Source: CAVXNB01 sp963763085 (lineage in GTDB: Bacteria; Actinomycetota; Acidimicrobiia; Acidimicrobiales; Bog-793). Taken from it: a DNA stretch of 64,000 bases. Of the stretch, positions 18,651 through 27,666 are shown piece after piece (position 1 is the first letter of the stretch; each line of letters starts with the position of its first letter). The stretch covers positions 248,001 to 312,000 of the forward strand of contig CAVXNB010000001.1 of NCBI GenBank assembly GCA_963763085.1, written 5' to 3'. The position numbers were made by a program, and so were the translations under genes. The notes beneath the pieces were generated by a model. It was not told where the DNA came from. It searched no databases and worked only from the letters and a program-made list of their open reading frames with translations.

Positions 18651-19042
18651 CGGGGGACTTCTTCAGCCCTCTTGACGGACTCTCTCGCGCTGGTCATAAC
18701 TAGAGGGTCCCCTTAAGCCGAGGGCCGCGTCCGGACCAACCGGAGGCTGCTCGTAGGTCGTCCGGGGGGTGTTGCGAGTGGTGGGGACCCAGGGGTCGAG
18801 TAGAGAACGCCCTCTCGTCGACGTTCTACGTCGGCGTATCGCCCGGGCAGGCGACGCGGGTGGCCCCAAAGGCGCCTGGGTCCTACCGCCTCATGACTGT
18901 GATGCGGAGTTCCAGCGGGTCAGGGAAATGTTGCCGCCCAGCGGTCGGAAGCGCTCTTTGGTGCCGTATAGTCATCCCGCCGCGAATCGGCAGCCCTAGC
19001 CGGGGCGGCGGAGCCCAAGCTCCGATCACCTGAAGGACATTG
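18651..19042. other. 392-bp region without a convincing gene
   Basis: No reading frame here has convincing codon structure; the longest (18769-18999) gives no recognisable protein. A candidate promoter occurs at 18672-18700 with an inverted repeat around it, leaving room for a short RNA or a long 5' leader for the DUF4193 gene. A TATAGT at about 18967 may be a second -10 element. A GAAGGA ribosome-binding site precedes ATG 19043. No known RNA family (RNase P, tmRNA, SRP, 6S) was recognised. Confidence 0.4.
18672..18710 (+). promoter_or_regulatory. candidate sigma-70 type promoter overlapping an inverted repeat
   Basis: TTGACG (18672-18677), 17 bp, then CATAAC (18695-18700) resembles a housekeeping promoter. 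GGACTCTCT at 18677-18685 pairs with AGAGGGTCC at 18702-18710 (one G-T wobble), so the -10 region lies inside a potential hairpin or an operator. It would transcribe the gene-poor region ahead of the DUF4193 gene. Confidence 0.4.
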
Positions 19043-19558
19043 ATGCGCAAGGACACAAAAGTCACGGTCGACGTTGAAGAGCCTGCCGAGGTGGACGACC
19101 TCGAGGCTCCGGAGGCGGACGAGGTCGATCTCGAGGATCTCACGGAAGCCGACCTGCTCGAGGAGGACGACGAGGAGCTCGGCGACGTGGCGCTCGTCGA
19201 CGACCTCGAAGACGACGTCGACGACGTCGAGGTGGACGTCGTAGACCCGACCGACGTAGTTGTCGTCCCGACTGAAGCCGCCCCGGTCGAGGCCGATGAG
19301 GAGGACGACGACGAGCTCGACGACGACGACGTCGAGGCCAGCCTCGACGTGATCCTGAAGGAACGCCTCGTGGTCGCCGACGACGACGAGGAGGACGAGG
19401 AGGAAGAGGAGGCGCCCGACTCGGAGGAGCGCGGCGAGGGCTCTCTTCGTGTGCTCCCGAAGCAACCGGGGGAATTCGTCTGCCGATCCTGTTTCCTTGT
19501 GAAGAGCCAGACCCAGCTCGCCGACAAGAAGCGCCTGCTCTGCCGGGACTGCGTGTGA
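19043..19558 (+). CDS. DUF4193-family acidic protein with C-terminal zinc-ribbon-like cysteines
   Basis: The 171-residue product is extremely rich in Asp, Glu and Val for its first three quarters, then ends with EFVCRSCFLVKSQTQLADKK and LLCRDCV. Two CxxC pairs (CRSC and CRDC) form a probable zinc ribbon. This C-terminal block is the hallmark of the actinobacterial DUF4193 family, whose function is unknown. ATG 19043 follows a GAAGGA site. The acidic part is much longer than usual for the family. It is followed by a gene of unknown function at 19607. Confidence 0.8.
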   Translation: MRKDTKVTVDVEEPAEVDDLEAPEADEVDLEDLTEADLLEEDDEELGDVALVDDLEDDVDDVEVDVVDPTDVVVVPTEAAPVEADEEDDDELDDDDVEASLDVILKERLVVADDDEEDEEEEEAPDSEERGEGSLRVLPKQPGEFVCRSCFLVKSQTQLADKKRLLCRDCV

Positions 19559-19606
19559 ACCGGGCGGCGCAGCGGGTCTCGCCGAGGCTGCGGTAGCGTC
19601 GGAAGC

Positions 19607-20266
19607 GTGGCCGAAGAACGCCCTGTGCACGAGGTTCTGCTGGACTGCCTCGTCTATGCGCCGCTGGGTGCGGCGATCGTGGTCTTCGAGGAAGTGCCGA
19701 GGCTGGCCGAGCGCGGCCGCGAGCGGGTGGACAAGCAGGTCGCCATCGCTCGCCTGCTTGGCAGATTCGCCGTCCGCGAGGGACAGCGGCGCCTCCGGCC
19801 CCCCGGGAGCTCCTCGCCGCGCGGGGACGCCGCCTCGCCTGATCCGCACGCCGCGCCGCCTGATCCGCAAGGGGAGGCCGCAGAAGGCTCCACAGAGCCG
19901 GCGGTGCCTGTCCCGGAGGCCGCCGACTCCGGAGGTACCGAGGAGCCCCTGACGGACACGCCGTCGTCGGAGGCGCCTTCGGAGGACGACTCAGGCGGCG
20001 AGGCCGCCTCGGGGGATCTCGAGAGCGCCTCGGCGCCCTCAGAGCCCTCTGAACCCTCTGAGCCAGAGCCTGGCCCCCTCGGCCGTGAGCTTCCGATTCC
20101 CGCCTACGACACTCTGGCGGCGTCCCAGGTCGTCGAAAGACTGACCTCACTCACTCCGGACGAGCTCGAGGCTGTTCGCAGGCACGAGTCGGCGACCCGC
20201 CGCCGGCGCACCGTCCTGCACCGGATCGCTCAGCTGAACTCAGAACGCGATGGAGCGAAGGCCTGA
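19607..20266 (+). CDS. hypothetical protein with low-complexity linker and conserved C-terminal helices
   Basis: The 219-residue protein has a conserved-looking N-terminal segment (VHEVLLDCLVYAPLGAAIVV, partly hydrophobic), a long linker of Pro, Ser, Glu and Ala (about 62-158), and a C-terminal block IPAYDTLAASQVVERLTSL...ELEAVRRHE. This C-terminal block resembles the helical end of several actinobacterial membrane- or lipid-droplet-associated proteins, though the family could not be named with certainty. The start is GTG 19607. The next gene (GNAT) follows after 23 bp. Confidence 0.6.
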   Translation: MAEERPVHEVLLDCLVYAPLGAAIVVFEEVPRLAERGRERVDKQVAIARLLGRFAVREGQRRLRPPGSSSPRGDAASPDPHAAPPDPQGEAAEGSTEPAVPVPEAADSGGTEEPLTDTPSSEAPSEDDSGGEAASGDLESASAPSEPSEPSEPEPGPLGRELPIPAYDTLAASQVVERLTSLTPDELEAVRRHESATRRRRTVLHRIAQLNSERDGAKA

Positions 20267-20289
20267 GCGCCGAGATCACGACGGCAGCA

Positions 20290-20772
20290 ATGAACGTCCA
20301 GGCCCGCGTGGCGACGGTGGAGGACCTGGCGACCCTCGTGGAGCTCTACCGGGCGTACCGGGACGACCTGGTCGGCGAACGAGGCGGAGCGCTCCATCTG
20401 CTGAAAGAGACGTTTGGCGAGCCCCTCGAGCCGGCGCTCGGGGCGGTCGTCACGGACGACCGTTGGCTGGTCCTGCTCGGAACGCTCGACGATGTTCCGG
20501 TCGGCCTTGCGGCCGCTCGGATCGAGTCGATGCCCGACTCGTCGCGCGTCGCCACAGTCGAGACCATCTACGTCGATCCGCGGGCTCGGGAGGTCGGCGT
20601 GGGCGAACAGCTCCTGGCGTACGTGGTCGCCTGGGCGACTCAGGGCGGTGCAAAGGGTGTCGACGTGCGAGTGCTGCCCGGGATGAGAGCGTCGAAGAAC
20701 TTCCTCGAAGGCTCCGGGTTCGCAGCGCGACTTCTCGTCATGCACCATCCGCTGGAGCGGTCCCAGGAGTAG
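20290..20772 (+). CDS. GNAT family N-acetyltransferase
   Basis: This 160-residue protein has the GNAT core: an N-terminal helix-strand region (ARVATVEDLATLVELYRAYR), the beta-4 strand VATVETIYVDPRAREVGVGEQLL containing the acetyl-CoA pyrophosphate loop (R-x-x-G-V-G-x-x-L), and the strand with VRVLPGMRASKNFLEGSGF. Members move an acetyl group from acetyl-CoA to an amine; the substrate is not predictable. Its 3' end overlaps by 35 bp the end of the convergent gene on the minus strand. Confidence 0.8.
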   Translation: MNVQARVATVEDLATLVELYRAYRDDLVGERGGALHLLKETFGEPLEPALGAVVTDDRWLVLLGTLDDVPVGLAAARIESMPDSSRVATVETIYVDPRAREVGVGEQLLAYVVAWATQGGAKGVDVRVLPGMRASKNFLEGSGFAARLLVMHHPLERSQE

Positions 20773-22433
20773 CAGGCTCGGGCGCTACCTCCGGCTCGGA
20801 CGCCGGCTGCTCGGGCGCCGGCTCGGACGCTACCTCCGGCTCGGGCGGCCCCGCTGCCTGCTCGGGCGCCGCCGCTGGCTCGGCCGCCGCCGCCAGCCGC
20901 CGCCGCCGGCGGCCGCGCCGGTCTCGGAGGACGTGGCGGCCGGGCAGGCCTGAGCGGCTTGGGTGGCGGCGGCATCGACAGTCCCAGCAGGGGAGCGAGG
21001 GCGGGCAGGCTGCCTGCCGCGAGCCTCGCTCTGCGCAGCACCTCCCCGGACGGATCGTCGGGGATACCTTCGGGATGAATCTGCCGCCGAATGGGCGAGC
21101 CGGCGGCGGCCTCGAGAATGGCGAGCCAGCGCTCGGTCGGTGTCGTCTTGGTCATGGCGGCGCCTGCGCTCGCAGCGAGCCGCTCGACGAGTCCAGCCGG
21201 GAAGCGGGCCGTAGGCTCGGGAGGCTGGGCCGAGAGGCGAAGCGCCTGGAGCACCCTGCCCTCCTCGAGCGCGTGGGTGATCTGCTCCTCCCAGTTCGTA
21301 CGCAGCTTGGTGACGCGCCGGTCCAGCTCCTCACGGAGCTTGCGGTCGAGCTCTCTCGCCGTCTCGTCGCGGGGCGCCGCCGCGACGACGGTGGTCCGCA
21401 GGTCGCGGAGCGAGATCCGGTCGAGTTGTGCAAGTGCCGCTTCCGCCCGGTCCAGCCAGATCGCCTGCTTGACCGAGGGCGCAACCTGTTCGGCGAGGGC
21501 CAGGATCGCCTCGCCGGTGGCCTCTGGCCGGCCCTCCGAGCGGGCGCGCTCACGCTCTTCGGCTACGGCTCTGCGCACGGCCGGGATTCCGCCGGCGGCG
21601 AGACGCTCGGCGATCGGGCGCTCCTCGGGGGCCAGACTCGCGATCAAGGCGTCCCGGTGGACGGTGCCGGGTTCGAAGCGTGGCGGTGCCCGGCGGGCAG
21701 GAGCATCGGACGTGCTGCGAGAGGCGGCGGCGGCCGGCCGGTTGTCAGTGCGGGTTCTGTCCCCGGCCGGCGCGGGCGGGCGGCGACTCGCGCCGGAAGA
21801 CCCGGGGCGCCGCTCGGCCGCGGCCGATCCGGGCCGTCGCTCGCCTCCCGGCGTTGCCGGACGGCGCTCGCCACCAGGCGACCCGGGCCGCCGCTCGGCG
21901 CCGGCGCCAGTCGAACCGGGCCGGCCCTGCGCGGTGCGAGAGGAGCCGGACGGCGCGCCGTCCGGTCGCGGTCGTCGTTCGGGTCGCCGCTCGCCGCCGG
22001 CTGCGGGAGCGCCCGGGGCGGAATCCGGTCTGCGACTGGCGGAACGGTCGCCCTCGCGCGGTGGCCGGTGGTCGCGCGAACCGGGCCGATCTCCGCGGCG
22101 GGGACTGTCGAGGAGGTCGCGGCGATCGCCGCCCCGTCCGCGGCCGCCCTCAGAAACGAGAACCGTCGTCACCGCCGCTACCGGCTTCGGCGAGCCGAGG
22201 AGCTCGATCCGGCCGGTCGGCTCCGCCTTCTCCTTCGGCGGAAGGACGGACAGGATCGTGATGCCGTCGATCTCGACCTCGGCCTCGACGCGCAGGATGT
22301 CCCCGACTTTCGCGCCGTCGGATACAACCTTGGCGTCGATGACACCCTTCGGCTGGCGCGCTCCGGCAGCGCGCCAGGTGTAGCTGCCATCGCCGCGGGC
22401 GCTGGTCAGCTCGATGTCGAGACGGTTGGGCAC
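20738..22433 (-). CDS. Arg/Pro-rich repeat protein of unknown function (one frameshift)
   Basis: From GTG 22433 the protein starts MPNRLDIELTSARGD-type sequence with a small beta domain (to about residue 90; GVIDAKVVSDGAKVGDILRVEAEVEIDG looks OB/S1-like). Next comes a long disordered stretch with repeated ERRPGS-like units, and then a helical domain (about 260-500). The straight frame becomes Gly/Ala/Arg-rich after about 20900. Shifted by one base it reads a natural tail of Pro, Glu, Ala (EPAPEQPASEPEVAPEP) and stops at 20738. The span is a multiple of three plus one, fitting one extra base. It is divergent from the HtrA gene. The RNA-binding-like N-domain and basic linker suggest a nucleic-acid or ribosome role (inference). 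Confidence 0.6.
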
Positions 22434-22539
22434 CACCGGCCAAGCTACAACGTGCAGGCCGCGCTGCGAAGTGAGGCGGTGCTGAGACCGGAACGGGCAC
22501 ATTCAACGGCCTGCGCTTCGACGCGCTACAACGGCACCC

Positions 22540-23691
22540 GTGGAACAAGGTGGCACACGCCGGGGCTGGCTCGGCGTCGTGCTGGTTGCGGCCCTGGTGG
22601 GTTGCGGGATCGGCGCCGGCGTGGGCGCGGCCGTGTCGGCGGCGATCCACACGGGGAACACGACCATCGTCAGGTTCTCCCCGAACACGAGCGTTTTCCG
22701 GCGGATGGGCGACATCCAGTCGGTCCTGGGGCGGGTACTCCCGTCAGTCGTGGCGATCGAGGCGTCCGGGCCCGCATGCACAAAAGGGCCGCTGGGCAAC
22801 GCGGGCTCCCAGTTCGATGAAGGGACAGGGATGGTCCTCACCTCGGGCGGGGAGATCCTCACCAACAATCACGTGATCGCCAACGCGACCCAGATCAAGG
22901 TCACCCTCTATGGCCAGACGAAGGCCTATCCGGCAACCCTTGTCGGGACCGACCCCGCCTATGACGTCGCCCTCCTGCAGGTGCACGGGCCCGACGACCT
23001 GTCGCCTGTGACGCTCGGCCAATCCTCGAAGACCCAGGTCGGAGACGACGTTCTGGCCATCGGCAATGCGTTGGCCCTGTCCCAGAGCACGCCCTCGGTG
23101 ACCGAGGGCATCATCTCCGCCGAGGGCCGGTCAATCGAGGCAGCCGGGGATGCCTGCGCCGGCAGCGAGTCCCTGACCGGGCTCCTCCAAACTCAGGCGC
23201 CGATCAACCCCGGCAACTCGGGAGGGCCGCTCGTCGACAGCGCCGGTCAGGTCATCGGCATGAACACCGCCGCGGCGACGAGCTCGTCAGGGAACGCTCC
23301 CGCGCAGAACATCGGCTTCGCGATCCCCATCGACAGTGTGCGGACACTCCTGCCAGGGCTTCGCAAGGGCGGGACGATCGGGCCGCCAAAGGCGTTCATG
23401 GGCGTCGAGGTGGTGTCGGTGACGCCCGCCGAGCGGTCCGCCTACGGTCTCACGGCGACGACCGGCGCACTGGTCGTGAGCGTCGTGCTGGGCGCCCCGG
23501 CAGCCGCGGCGGGTATCCACGCCAACGACGTGATCGTGAAGTTCGCAGGCCACGAGATCACTACCGACGCCTCGCTCACAGAGGCCGTTCGAGCGGCCCA
23601 CCCGGGCGAACGCGTGGCGATCGTCCTGTACCGGGGTCCGACGCTGCTGACCATCTCGCTCGTGCTGGGCACCAAGCCTGCGCCGGCCTGA
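22540..23691 (+). CDS. HtrA/DegP-like serine protease with PDZ domain
   Basis: This 383-residue membrane-anchored protease has an N-terminal membrane helix (about 10-35), a trypsin-like domain with His111 (NNHV), Asp142 (YDVALL) and Ser227 (GNSGGP), and a C-terminal PDZ domain (about 285-380) ending LVLGTKP. Such proteins remove misfolded proteins outside the cytoplasmic membrane. The start is GTG 22540. It converges with the helicase gene on the other strand, with only 20 bp between stops. Confidence 0.92.
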   Translation: MEQGGTRRGWLGVVLVAALVGCGIGAGVGAAVSAAIHTGNTTIVRFSPNTSVFRRMGDIQSVLGRVLPSVVAIEASGPACTKGPLGNAGSQFDEGTGMVLTSGGEILTNNHVIANATQIKVTLYGQTKAYPATLVGTDPAYDVALLQVHGPDDLSPVTLGQSSKTQVGDDVLAIGNALALSQSTPSVTEGIISAEGRSIEAAGDACAGSESLTGLLQTQAPINPGNSGGPLVDSAGQVIGMNTAAATSSSGNAPAQNIGFAIPIDSVRTLLPGLRKGGTIGPPKAFMGVEVVSVTPAERSAYGLTATTGALVVSVVLGAPAAAAGIHANDVIVKFAGHEITTDASLTEAVRAAHPGERVAIVLYRGPTLLTISLVLGTKPAPA

Positions 23692-23711
23692 GCCGCAGGC
23701 TCAGCAAGCCA

Positions 23712-25253
23712 TCAGCTGGCGCGCAGCTCCACGGCCTCCAGCCCCCTGGGTCCAGGACGGGAGAGGAACTCTACCCGCGCACCCTCGGCCGGAACTTCCT
23801 GGGTCTCGCTCAGCGCCGAACGGTGCACGAAGACGTCACGCCCGCCGGCGTCGGGCGCAATGAAACCGAATCCCCTGACCGGATCGAACCACTTCAACGT
23901 CCCGGTCGCCGGTCGGAGGGAGCGACCACTCCGCGCCTCGCCCTTCGACGAGTCCAGATGACCGGCGCGAACCTGGCGCCCGGCCCGGCCGGATCGCCGT
24001 CCGGTGTCCGAGGGGGCCGTGCGTGCAGTCGGAGCGGTGCGTGCCGGCGAACCCGTGAGGTGCAGCGGCGCCTTGGAGCGCCCGAAAGAGCCGGGCGACG
24101 GGGCACGGGCCGACCGATGGGGCACCGGCTTCGGCACGAGTGGCTGCTCGAGCGTCTGTGGGACGCCGAGAGCCCGCTGCATGGTGCGGACGGCGGCGGC
24201 CTGGTCGGAAGTGACGAGCGACACGACCGTGCCGTCGGCTCCCGCCCTGCCGGTGCGACCCGAGCGATGCACGTAGTCCTTGTGGTCGTTCGGTGGGTCG
24301 AAGTGCAGCACGCAAGCGACGTTCTCCACGTGGATGCCCCGAGCGGCGACGTCGGTGGCGACGAGGACCCGAACCTCGCCGTTATGGAAGGCTCTCAGGG
24401 CCCGGTCTCGTTGTGCCTGCGTGCGGCTGCCGTGGAGCGCGACGGCCTGCACGCCTGCGGCGCCCAGCTGTCGGGTGAGCCGGTCGGCACCGTGCCGGGT
24501 GCGACAGAAGACGATCGAGGTCTCGTGGCCGGCGACGACCTTCGTGGCGAGCGCCACCCGGTCGTTGCGGTCCACTTTCCAGAAAAGATGCCGAACCTCG
24601 CCCGAGGATGCTTCCGCCAGCTCGACCTCGTGCCGGACCGGGTTCCGCTGGTACCGCCGAACCAGCACGTCCACCTCGCCGTCGAGCGTGGCGGAGAAGA
24701 GCAGCACCTGGCGATCGCTTGCGGCCTGGTCGAGCACGCGCCTTACGGCGGGAAGAAAACCCATGTCCGCCATCCGGTCCGCCTCGTCTACGACGACGGT
24801 GCTCACCTCGGCGAGGTTGACGTCGCGCCGCTCGATGAGGTCCTCGAGCCGGCCGGGACACGCCACGAGGATGTCGACGCCTTCGCGAAGCGCACGAAGC
24901 TGAGGACCGTAGCCCGTTCCGCCGTAGACGGCAGCGACGGTGAGGCTTCTGGCCTTCGCAAGGGGCCTGAGCACGGCGCAAACCTGAGCGGCCAGCTCGC
25001 GGGTCGGCACGAGGACCAGACCCCGGGGGCGGCGGGCTTTGGACCGCGGCGCTCCGCCGAGGGCCTCGACCATCGCGAGGGCGAAGGCGAGGGTCTTGCC
25101 CGAACCGGTCGGAGCGCGGCCGGACACGTCGCGGCCTGCGAGCGCGTCGGGAAGCGTCGCTTCCTGGATGGGGAACGGGGTTGTGATCCCGTCACGCTCG
25201 AGAAGCGCGACGAGATCGACGGGCACGCCGAGATCGGCGAAGGTGGGCGGCAC
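23712..25253 (-). CDS. DEAD-box RNA helicase fused to a C-terminal cold-shock domain
   Basis: Residues 1-370 are a canonical DEAD-box helicase: Q motif FPIQ, APTGSGKT at 47-54, PTRELA, DEAD at 156-159, SAT at 187-189, and HRSGRTGRAG near 330. A basic linker follows, and then a full cold-shock domain (about 451-513) with GTLKWFDPVRGFGFI (RNP1-like) and DVFVHRSAL (RNP2-like). Bacterial DEAD-box proteins usually end in a basic tail or DbpA-type domain, so a CspA-like end is notable. It probably unwinds structured RNA, for instance in cold or ribosome assembly, with the CSD adding RNA grip (inference). The start is GTG 25253. Confidence 0.92.
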   Translation of the reverse strand: MPPTFADLGVPVDLVALLERDGITTPFPIQEATLPDALAGRDVSGRAPTGSGKTLAFALAMVEALGGAPRSKARRPRGLVLVPTRELAAQVCAVLRPLAKARSLTVAAVYGGTGYGPQLRALREGVDILVACPGRLEDLIERRDVNLAEVSTVVVDEADRMADMGFLPAVRRVLDQAASDRQVLLFSATLDGEVDVLVRRYQRNPVRHEVELAEASSGEVRHLFWKVDRNDRVALATKVVAGHETSIVFCRTRHGADRLTRQLGAAGVQAVALHGSRTQAQRDRALRAFHNGEVRVLVATDVAARGIHVENVACVLHFDPPNDHKDYVHRSGRTGRAGADGTVVSLVTSDQAAAVRTMQRALGVPQTLEQPLVPKPVPHRSARAPSPGSFGRSKAPLHLTGSPARTAPTARTAPSDTGRRSGRAGRQVRAGHLDSSKGEARSGRSLRPATGTLKWFDPVRGFGFIAPDAGGRDVFVHRSALSETQEVPAEGARVEFLSRPGPRGLEAVELRAS

Positions 25254-25499
25254 AGAAGACTCCAGTCAGCTCGAAAAAGAAGGCCAACCAGAACAGCGTC
25301 TCGAGGCCTTACCGGCGACAGCCGGAAGCCGATCACTCGATCGGACTCCAGAAGCATACCAGCCCCTACCGTGATCCCCGCTCGCGATCGCGAGCACGGA
25401 GCGTACAATCGGCCTTCGTTCAGGCCCGGGACTGGCAACCGGTACCATCCGCGTGAGCCAGGTCCACGTACAACCCCCCGACGACCTTGAGGAAGCCCT

Positions 25500-26312
25500 G
25501 TGACGCCCGATAGCAAATTCGATATCGGCGAGGCGCTGTTCATCGCCGAGCCGGCGGGTTTCCGGCCGACGACCTTCGCCCTCGGCCCCTGGACGCCCGA
25601 GCACCTGCATGGCGGGCCGGTCGCCGCATTGATCGCCCGCGAGGCGCAGCGGTGTGAACCGGACGAGCGGTTGCGCGTCGCGAGGCTGACCGTCGAGCTG
25701 ATCCGGCCAGTGACGCTGGCGCCGATCGACTTCGAGGCCAGGCTCGTGCGGCCGGGTCACAAAGTCCAGCTGGTGGAAGTCATAGGTCGTCAGGACGGGA
25801 TCGACGTGGCGCTCGGACGGGCGCTTCGGATCCGGACCGCCGACATGGGCCTGCCCGACACGGCCCGGTCGGCCGAGCTCCCCATTCCTTCGCCCGAGCA
25901 GGGCGTCGTCATGGTCGCGAGCGGGGTGCCGAGGGCGTTCCACAGTGAGGGCGCGGAGCTGCGTTTTGTGGAGGGGGCGTTCGAGGCGCCGGGTCCGGCG
26001 ACGGTCTGGGTGCGGCTACGGGTGCCCGTCCTGGCCGGCGAGACACCGTCGCCGCTCGAGCGAGTGGCGGCGGCGGCCGACTTCGGCAACGGCGTCAGTT
26101 CGCCGCTCAGCTTCGGCGACTGGCTCTTCATCAACCCGGACCTGACGATTCATGTGAGCCGGCTGCCGGTGGGGGAGTGGGTTGGCCTCGAGTCGCACAC
26201 GTCGGCCGAATCGCAGGGGATCGGCATCTCGGAGAGCCGGCTCTGGGACGAGGAAGGGCCGATCGGCCGATCGGTCCAGTCCCTCCTGATCGACCGGCTC
26301 ACGCTCGGCTGA
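25500..26312 (+). CDS. acyl-CoA thioesterase-like double-hotdog protein
   Basis: The 270-residue protein matches the TesB-like/acyl-CoA thioesterase family with two hotdog modules. FALGPWTPEHLHGGPVAALIAR (residues about 27-48) holds the HGGP motif of the first hotdog helix, and SFGDWLFINPDLTIHVSRLPVGEWVGLES (about 198-226) is typical of the second. Members hydrolyse acyl-CoA; chain-length preference is not visible. GTG 25500 follows GAGGAA. It converges with the ROK regulator, with 15 bp between stops. Confidence 0.82.
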   Translation: MTPDSKFDIGEALFIAEPAGFRPTTFALGPWTPEHLHGGPVAALIAREAQRCEPDERLRVARLTVELIRPVTLAPIDFEARLVRPGHKVQLVEVIGRQDGIDVALGRALRIRTADMGLPDTARSAELPIPSPEQGVVMVASGVPRAFHSEGAELRFVEGAFEAPGPATVWVRLRVPVLAGETPSPLERVAAAADFGNGVSSPLSFGDWLFINPDLTIHVSRLPVGEWVGLESHTSAESQGIGISESRLWDEEGPIGRSVQSLLIDRLTLG

Positions 26313-26327
26313 GCCGGCGCAGCGCCC

Positions 26328-27512
26328 TCAGCCGCGTTCCAGGACCCGCCGCCAGGCCTGCTGGACGCCGGCCGCGAGGCCGCCGACGACTATGACGTCG
26401 TCGCCGAGGGCGCTCACCCGGACCTCGGGCACCACGCGGGAGAGCTTCTTGAGCGCGGTCGAGACCGCAAGGGCAAATCCGGGCGCCCGCCCGATGCCTC
26501 CCCCCAGCACGATCAGCTCGGGATCGACGACCGCGACGACGGAGGCGATGGCCTTCGCCACGAGCACCGCCTCTTCGGCCACGACATCGACCGCCCACTG
26601 CTCGCTCCGTCCGGCTGCCGCGAAGACTCGGCGCGCCGACATGGGGCCGCGCCTGCCACCGCGGCGCGCCGCCCTGACGACTGCGGCAGCGGACGCCGCC
26701 GCCTCGAGCTGCCCGCGACGACGGGCGTCGCGGGGATCGAGGCCTTCGCCCTCGGCCAAGGGGAGGTATCCGATCTCGCCGGCGGCACCGTGCGCACCGC
26801 GATGGAGACGACCGTCGATGACGAGTCCCATGCCGACGCCGGTCCCGATCGAGACGAACGCGAGGCTGTCGACCTCCCGACCGTGGCCGTGAGCCTGCTC
26901 GGCGAGCGCGGCGAGGTCGATGTCGTTCTCGAACATGGTGAGGGGGCCGAACGCTTCGCGCAGCTCGGCGATCACCTCGGGCCGCTCCCAGCCCGGCAGG
27001 CTCCTCGCCAGCATCAGTGCCTCGCGCTGTGGATCGAACACGCCGGGGCTCGCGATGACGGTCTGGATTATGTCGGAGCGGCCGAGCCCGGCCTCGGAGA
27101 TCAGCGCGTCCGCGAGGCTGACGAGTTGGGAGGCCCTGCTGTGCCCGCTCGTGGCCCGCACACGTCGCGCGCCCTGGGACCTCACGGCGCCGGCGAGATC
27201 AGCGACCGCGCCGCGCAGGTACTCGCGGCCCACGTCGAGGGCGAGCGCGTAGCCCGCCTCGGGCCGAGTCTCGTACAGGACGGCGGCAGGGCCCCGCACG
27301 CCTGTCCTCACCCCTGCGACCCGGACGAGGCCGTCCTGCTCCAGGTTTGCGAGTGCGAGGCCGACCGTCGGCTTGGAGAGTCCTGACGAGCGCGCCAGGT
27401 CCGCACGCGAGAGCGGGCCCTCATGACGGATCTGTTCGAGGAGCATCTGCTCGTTCATCGCTCTGAGCAGTTGCGGGCGCGCCGCGACGACGCCTGGCAG
27501 TCCGGGGCTCAT
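26328..27512 (-). CDS. ROK family transcriptional regulator (NagC/XylR-like)
   Basis: This is a 394-residue repressor-type ROK protein. The N-terminal winged helix (about 15-75) contains GPLSRADLARSSGLSKPTVGLALANLEQDGL. The ROK sugar-binding domain follows with ALDVGREYLRG, FENDIDLAALAEQ, FVSIGTGVGMGLV and HGAAGEIGYLPL. Unlike the kinase next door, it would sense a sugar or sugar phosphate and control transcription. ATG 27512 was preferred over a start 12 codons earlier because the HTH begins soon after. It is divergent from the ROK kinase, with repeat-rich AT-rich DNA between, and probably represses the amino-sugar locus. Confidence 0.88.
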   Translation of the reverse strand: MSPGLPGVVAARPQLLRAMNEQMLLEQIRHEGPLSRADLARSSGLSKPTVGLALANLEQDGLVRVAGVRTGVRGPAAVLYETRPEAGYALALDVGREYLRGAVADLAGAVRSQGARRVRATSGHSRASQLVSLADALISEAGLGRSDIIQTVIASPGVFDPQREALMLARSLPGWERPEVIAELREAFGPLTMFENDIDLAALAEQAHGHGREVDSLAFVSIGTGVGMGLVIDGRLHRGAHGAAGEIGYLPLAEGEGLDPRDARRRGQLEAAASAAAVVRAARRGGRRGPMSARRVFAAAGRSEQWAVDVVAEEAVLVAKAIASVVAVVDPELIVLGGGIGRAPGFALAVSTALKKLSRVVPEVRVSALGDDVIVVGGLAAGVQQAWRRVLERG

Positions 27513-27569
27513 TGCATCCTCGTCGTCATCGGGGGCCTCCACACGCACGCTATGACAGCACCACGCAAA

Positions 27570-27625
27570 ACTAGCGCTTGCTGTGCCTTTACAATATGTT
27601 TAGTTTCCTATTAGTTTCTGCGCTA
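27570..27625. promoter_or_regulatory. operator/promoter candidate between ROK regulator and ROK kinase
   Basis: CTAGCGC (27570-27576) and GCGCTAG (27619-27625) form an inverted repeat with 42 bp between. Inside lie two direct copies of TTAGTTTC (27599-27606 and 27610-27617), 11 bp apart, about one helical turn. TTGCTG (27577-27582) and TAGTTT (27600-27605), separated by 17 bp, may be the promoter for the kinase operon. The AT-rich composition stands out from the surrounding genes. This fits a ROK repressor site but is not proven. Confidence 0.5.
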
Positions 27626-27666
27626 GGTTCTCGAGCTGACGGGAACCACCGGAAAGGGGGGCGGGG

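Noticed and set aside
18769..18999. 76-codon gene in the gap before DUF4193
   Set aside because: No family and weak start context; it overlaps promoter-like elements.
20250..22820. Very long plus-strand frame over the minus-strand Pro/Ala-rich gene
   Set aside because: Composition is dominated by Arg, Gly and Pro without domains; the minus strand has the better coding signal.
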